Assembly: GCA_002197545.1 (NCBI GenBank)
Contig: NFUO01000677.1
Location: 1 to 45,866 of the forward strand
Length of the DNA stretch: 45,866 nucleotides
From: Acidobacteria subdivision 2 bacterium RH1 MAG20
GTDB lineage: Bacteria > Acidobacteriota > Terriglobia > Terriglobales > Acidobacteriaceae
Direction of reading: 5' to 3'
A model generated the notes under the pieces. It made no database searches. It saw only the letters and a list, made by a program, of their open reading frames with translations, and was not told the DNA's origin. The number at the start of each line of letters is the position of its first letter. Position 1 is the first letter of the stretch. Both the position numbers and the translations under genes were made by a program. Positions 43,972 through 45,866 of the stretch are shown one piece after another.

Positions 43972-44868
43972 CTATGCGGAGATGGAGCGCAGGTTGGATG
44001 GCGCTTCGACCTTTGCAGGCATCATTGCGGACGCTCGCTTCATGATCTCGATCTCAGCCGGGGCAAAGAGCTCCGGGGCAATACCGCCAACTGCAACATA
44101 GCCCGGCTCGTCGCCAAGAGCCAAAGAGATCTGGTTCCAGCGGAGGAAGGGTGACGTTGTAGGCAGAACAATGAGGCGGCGCTTGGGCTCAGGCATGGCG
44201 AAATAAGCTGCCCAGATGCAAAGGGTGGAACACATAGCTAGGCCACTCACCAAATTCAGAGCCGAATACATATCAACGTTCTGTGAAACCCATGCAGCTC
44301 TTGCCAGATCTGTGGTCGCCAAAATACCGAGTCCCAGGCTGATGCCAAAGATCCGGCTGCGGTGAGAGAGGCCCATGGGGCGAATGGCGAAGCACACGAA
44401 GAGAAGCAGGCAGAGCGTAAGAACGCTCGAAGTCTGCTGAATCTGCGAGACTAACCCAACGACGAACCTCATACCTGAATGATTGGGTGCAATGGAGACG
44501 CCAATGGACACTGCCACAGATATTGCCGCCACCCAGCGGAATATCAGCATCCCTAATGTCTGAAGTCCTTTAAGGGGAGCCATGGATAGCTTAAAAATGC
44601 TATAGACGACAAGAAGCGAGAGGATCGCCTCTACAGCGTAAGAACTCCAGTAGGTATAGAAATAAATGCGATAGCAGAGCTGAACACTGAGAGCAGATAC
44701 ATGAATCACACTCAGCAGAATCAAGTCGGAGACCAACCTCACCGACAGGAGCGCTGCGAGATACATATAGCTACGCGAAACTTTGCTGCGCAAAAGAAAT
44801 ACAACAGCCGCTGCGCAGAGCAGAGGTTCGAGATAAGTGAAAAGCGATACCAACCACGTACTGATCAT
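43972..44868 (-). CDS. Membrane protein with about seven helices, unrecognised
   Basis: The 298-aa product starts at ATG 44868 (MISTWLVSLFTYLEPLLCAA). Hydrophobic segments lie at about 5-25, 35-55, 65-95 (YFYTYWSSYAVEAILSLLVV), 105-130, 145-165 (SSVLTLCLLLFVCFAIRPMG), 175-190 and 200-225, so about seven helices. The C-terminal 65 residues are soluble and contain GDEPGYVAVGGIAPELFAPA. Similar membrane proteins of unknown role are frequent in acidobacteria, in my recollection. It is convergent with alaS. No family is recognised. Confidence 0.75.
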   Translation of the reverse strand: MISTWLVSLFTYLEPLLCAAAVVFLLRSKVSRSYMYLAALLSVRLVSDLILLSVIHVSALSVQLCYRIYFYTYWSSYAVEAILSLLVVYSIFKLSMAPLKGLQTLGMLIFRWVAAISVAVSIGVSIAPNHSGMRFVVGLVSQIQQTSSVLTLCLLLFVCFAIRPMGLSHRSRIFGISLGLGILATTDLARAAWVSQNVDMYSALNLVSGLAMCSTLCIWAAYFAMPEPKRRLIVLPTTSPFLRWNQISLALGDEPGYVAVGGIAPELFAPAEIEIMKRASAMMPAKVEAPSNLRSISA

Positions 44869-44976
44869 CTTGCCGTCCCCGTGAGACTATTAAGAAGCGT
44901 AGCCTATTCCACGGGGGCACACAACACTTAAATCGCAGCATTTTGCATAATGCCAAACGGGCAGTAGGTTCTAGAA

Positions 44977-45156
44977 CTACCAACCACCGCGGATGTTGCA
45001 ACCATTCGGAGAATCGGGGGGGCAGGTGGGAGTAGGCATGGCGCTGATCTTGGAAGCGGTGATGGTGGTCTTGGCGGAGGCCGAGGAGATCTGGGTGGAA
45101 GCAGCGGCGCCGGTGAGGGCGAGGACGACAACGAAGGCACGGATGATGTTTTTCAT
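44977..45156 (-). CDS. Small exported peptide with a Cys pair
   Basis: ATG 45156 gives a 59-aa protein: a signal peptide (MKNIIRAFVVVLALTGAAAS), then a Ser/Thr-rich spacer and the C-terminus PTPTCPPDSPNGCNIRGGW. The two Cys, seven residues apart, could form a disulfide loop. The frame extends five codons upstream without a site. A processed peptide or small cell-wall protein is plausible. No processing or immunity gene is adjacent, so a bacteriocin is speculative. Confidence 0.55.
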   Translation of the reverse strand: MKNIIRAFVVVLALTGAAASTQISSASAKTTITASKISAMPTPTCPPDSPNGCNIRGGW

Positions 45157-45316
45157 GGCAGGATACCCCAAAAGTTGTATTTCTATCCGTCGATTTTGCT
45201 GGACAGATTCGATGGATTGAGCTTAGGATGAGTTAGGAACTAAGTCCAATAGAATCAATTACATACTGAAATATCAATCACAAAAAGTGACTGACGTAAC
45301 AATGGGGTATTTCCCT

Positions 45317-45466
45317 GTGCAGGTTGTTGCACTTTCCATTTCAAATAAATGGAAATAAAGTTCTCTTTTTAGGATTTGAGGAGGTAAATTCCCCCGAGTT
45401 GGGAAATTTAGTATGGGTGGGTCAGAAGAGATTCAACCGAGAGTAATTACTCTCGGTTTTGTTTTT
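45317..45466 (+). ncRNA. Candidate small RNA with three hairpins and a terminator
   Basis: In a gene-free stretch, four dyads follow one another: GTGCA/TGCAC (45317-45332), TTTCCATTT/AAATGGAAA (45333-45355), TAAATTCCC/GGGAAATTTA with a bulge (45385-45410), and the terminator (45435-45458) with a U-tract. The lack of an upstream plus-strand ORF argues for a short independent transcript. No family is recognised. The promoter is not identified: TATTTC at 45309 is only a weak -10. The 45157-45316 stretch before it is AT-rich and without genes. Confidence 0.45.
45435..45466 (+). terminator. Rho-independent terminator
   Basis: AACCGAGAGTAA (45435-45446) is immediately followed by its exact reverse complement TTACTCTCGGTT (45447-45458), then TTGTTTTTTG. 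The inner bases must form the loop. It ends the putative plus-strand transcript at 45317. Confidence 0.85.
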
Positions 45467-45866
45467 TGTTCGCTCAAAATGGGCTTGTGAATCTGGGTTC
45501 GGAGGTTTGGGCGCTGCTCTTAGGATTCATCTATCAAGACGAAGACAAATAAAGGAAGAGGTGGACTTTCCTGGTGGGCACTCTTAGCAGTTTTGGAGTA
45601 GGTGTAGAGGATCAAAGAACAGGCAGCGGCAAAAGACAAAGGCGAAATACCGAAGTTCTTCGCTGTGCTCAGAATGACAACGCTTTTGACGACTCTACAG
45701 CATCTACAAAACTGCGCTAATCCAATTTGGATTGAGGTGGGGAAATACTGGAAAAGAGCAAATCCAACCGCGAAATATCGCAAAATAACGCAGCACTCCC
45801 CCGCTGGGCTTCAAGGTTTGAAGGCATGGAGATGAGAGTGCTTTTTGATTTTTTGATCAGGCCTGA
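45467..45866. other. Right end of the window, no convincing gene
   Basis: About 400 bp hold no recognisable gene. An 87-codon frame on the minus strand (45520-45783) is read through the dispersed repeat at 45610-45678 and looks spurious. The end is AT-rich (GCTTTTTGATTTTTTGATC). Confidence 0.45.
45610..45678 (-). repeat. Dispersed intergenic repeat, copy 2
   Basis: Read on the minus strand: GTCATTCTGAGCACAGCG, then AAGAACTTCGGTATTTCG and TTGCCGCTGCCTGTTCTTTG. It shares the TTGCCG(C/T)TGCCTGTTCTT core with copy 1 at 31578-31599 and the same order of elements, in inverse orientation. The GTCATTCTGAG start is a frequent motif in acidobacterial intergenic repeats, in my recollection. Confidence 0.65.

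Noticed and set aside
45520..45783. An 87-codon minus-strand frame
   Set aside because: It is read through the dispersed repeat (the VVILSTAKNFG stretch is a typical translation of that repeat) and has no ribosome site.

Overview
The window looks like a chromosomal segment of a subdivision 1 acidobacterium (Acidobacteriaceae, of the Granulicella, Terriglobus or Edaphobacter kind). This is inferred from moderately high GC, a TonB receptor with an N-terminal carboxypeptidase-regulatory-like domain, many secreted proteins without a clear family, a dispersed repeat of a type common in that group, and the gene families present. I could run no database search, so the taxonomy is an inference. I saw no rRNA, tRNA, CRISPR array, transposase or complete prophage.

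Layout. 0-2.3 kb: the start of a left-arm hexapeptide acyltransferase, a periplasmic SIMPL protein coupled to a small basic protein, a zinc-ribbon protein and a small membrane protein. 2.3-6.1 kb: a tight operon for a membrane Fe-S oxidoreductase (EtfD/EMO-like) and both ETF subunits, which should pass electrons from acyl-CoA dehydrogenases to menaquinone. 6.1-9.1 kb: a ParE-type toxin-antitoxin pair, moaA and a GAF-GGDEF diguanylate cyclase. 9.1-10.5 kb: an AT-richer island with an unrecognised 165-aa protein, a run of hairpins, direct repeats and a 51-aa ORF. 10.5-12.5 kb: a TetR regulator with a 17-bp-arm palindrome at its start, overlapping an FAD monooxygenase. 12.5-20.7 kb: a secreted protein, a DUF2946-like protein with a TonB receptor, a class III aminotransferase, a TlpA-like thioredoxin lipid/periplasmic protein and a MarC-family protein. 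20.7-25 kb: cysS, tsaD and cca. 25-28.8 kb: a NAD-type formate dehydrogenase alpha subunit, its DUF1641 partner and a small zinc-ribbon protein. 28.8-34.4 kb: a MarR-GNAT fusion with tandem operators, an ABM-type protein, kdsA, an OmpA-like protein and secreted hypotheticals. 34.4-45.9 kb: a histidine-kinase-like protein lacking the phospho-accepting His, an S9 peptidase, recX, a DUF429-like protein, a TylF-type methyltransferase, alaS with an AT-richer in-frame insertion, a seven-helix-type membrane protein, a small exported peptide and a possible small RNA.

Functionally, most genes are housekeeping: tRNA charging and maturation (cysS, alaS, tsaD, cca), LPS (kdsA), molybdopterin (moaA) feeding formate oxidation (fdhF), and fatty-acid electron transfer (EtfBA/EtfD). 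The most interesting items are the AlaRS insertion, the Gln-substituted H-box kinase, the AT-rich island with its hairpin cluster, and the hairpin-plus-terminator unit at 45.3 kb. None amounts to a proven new system.
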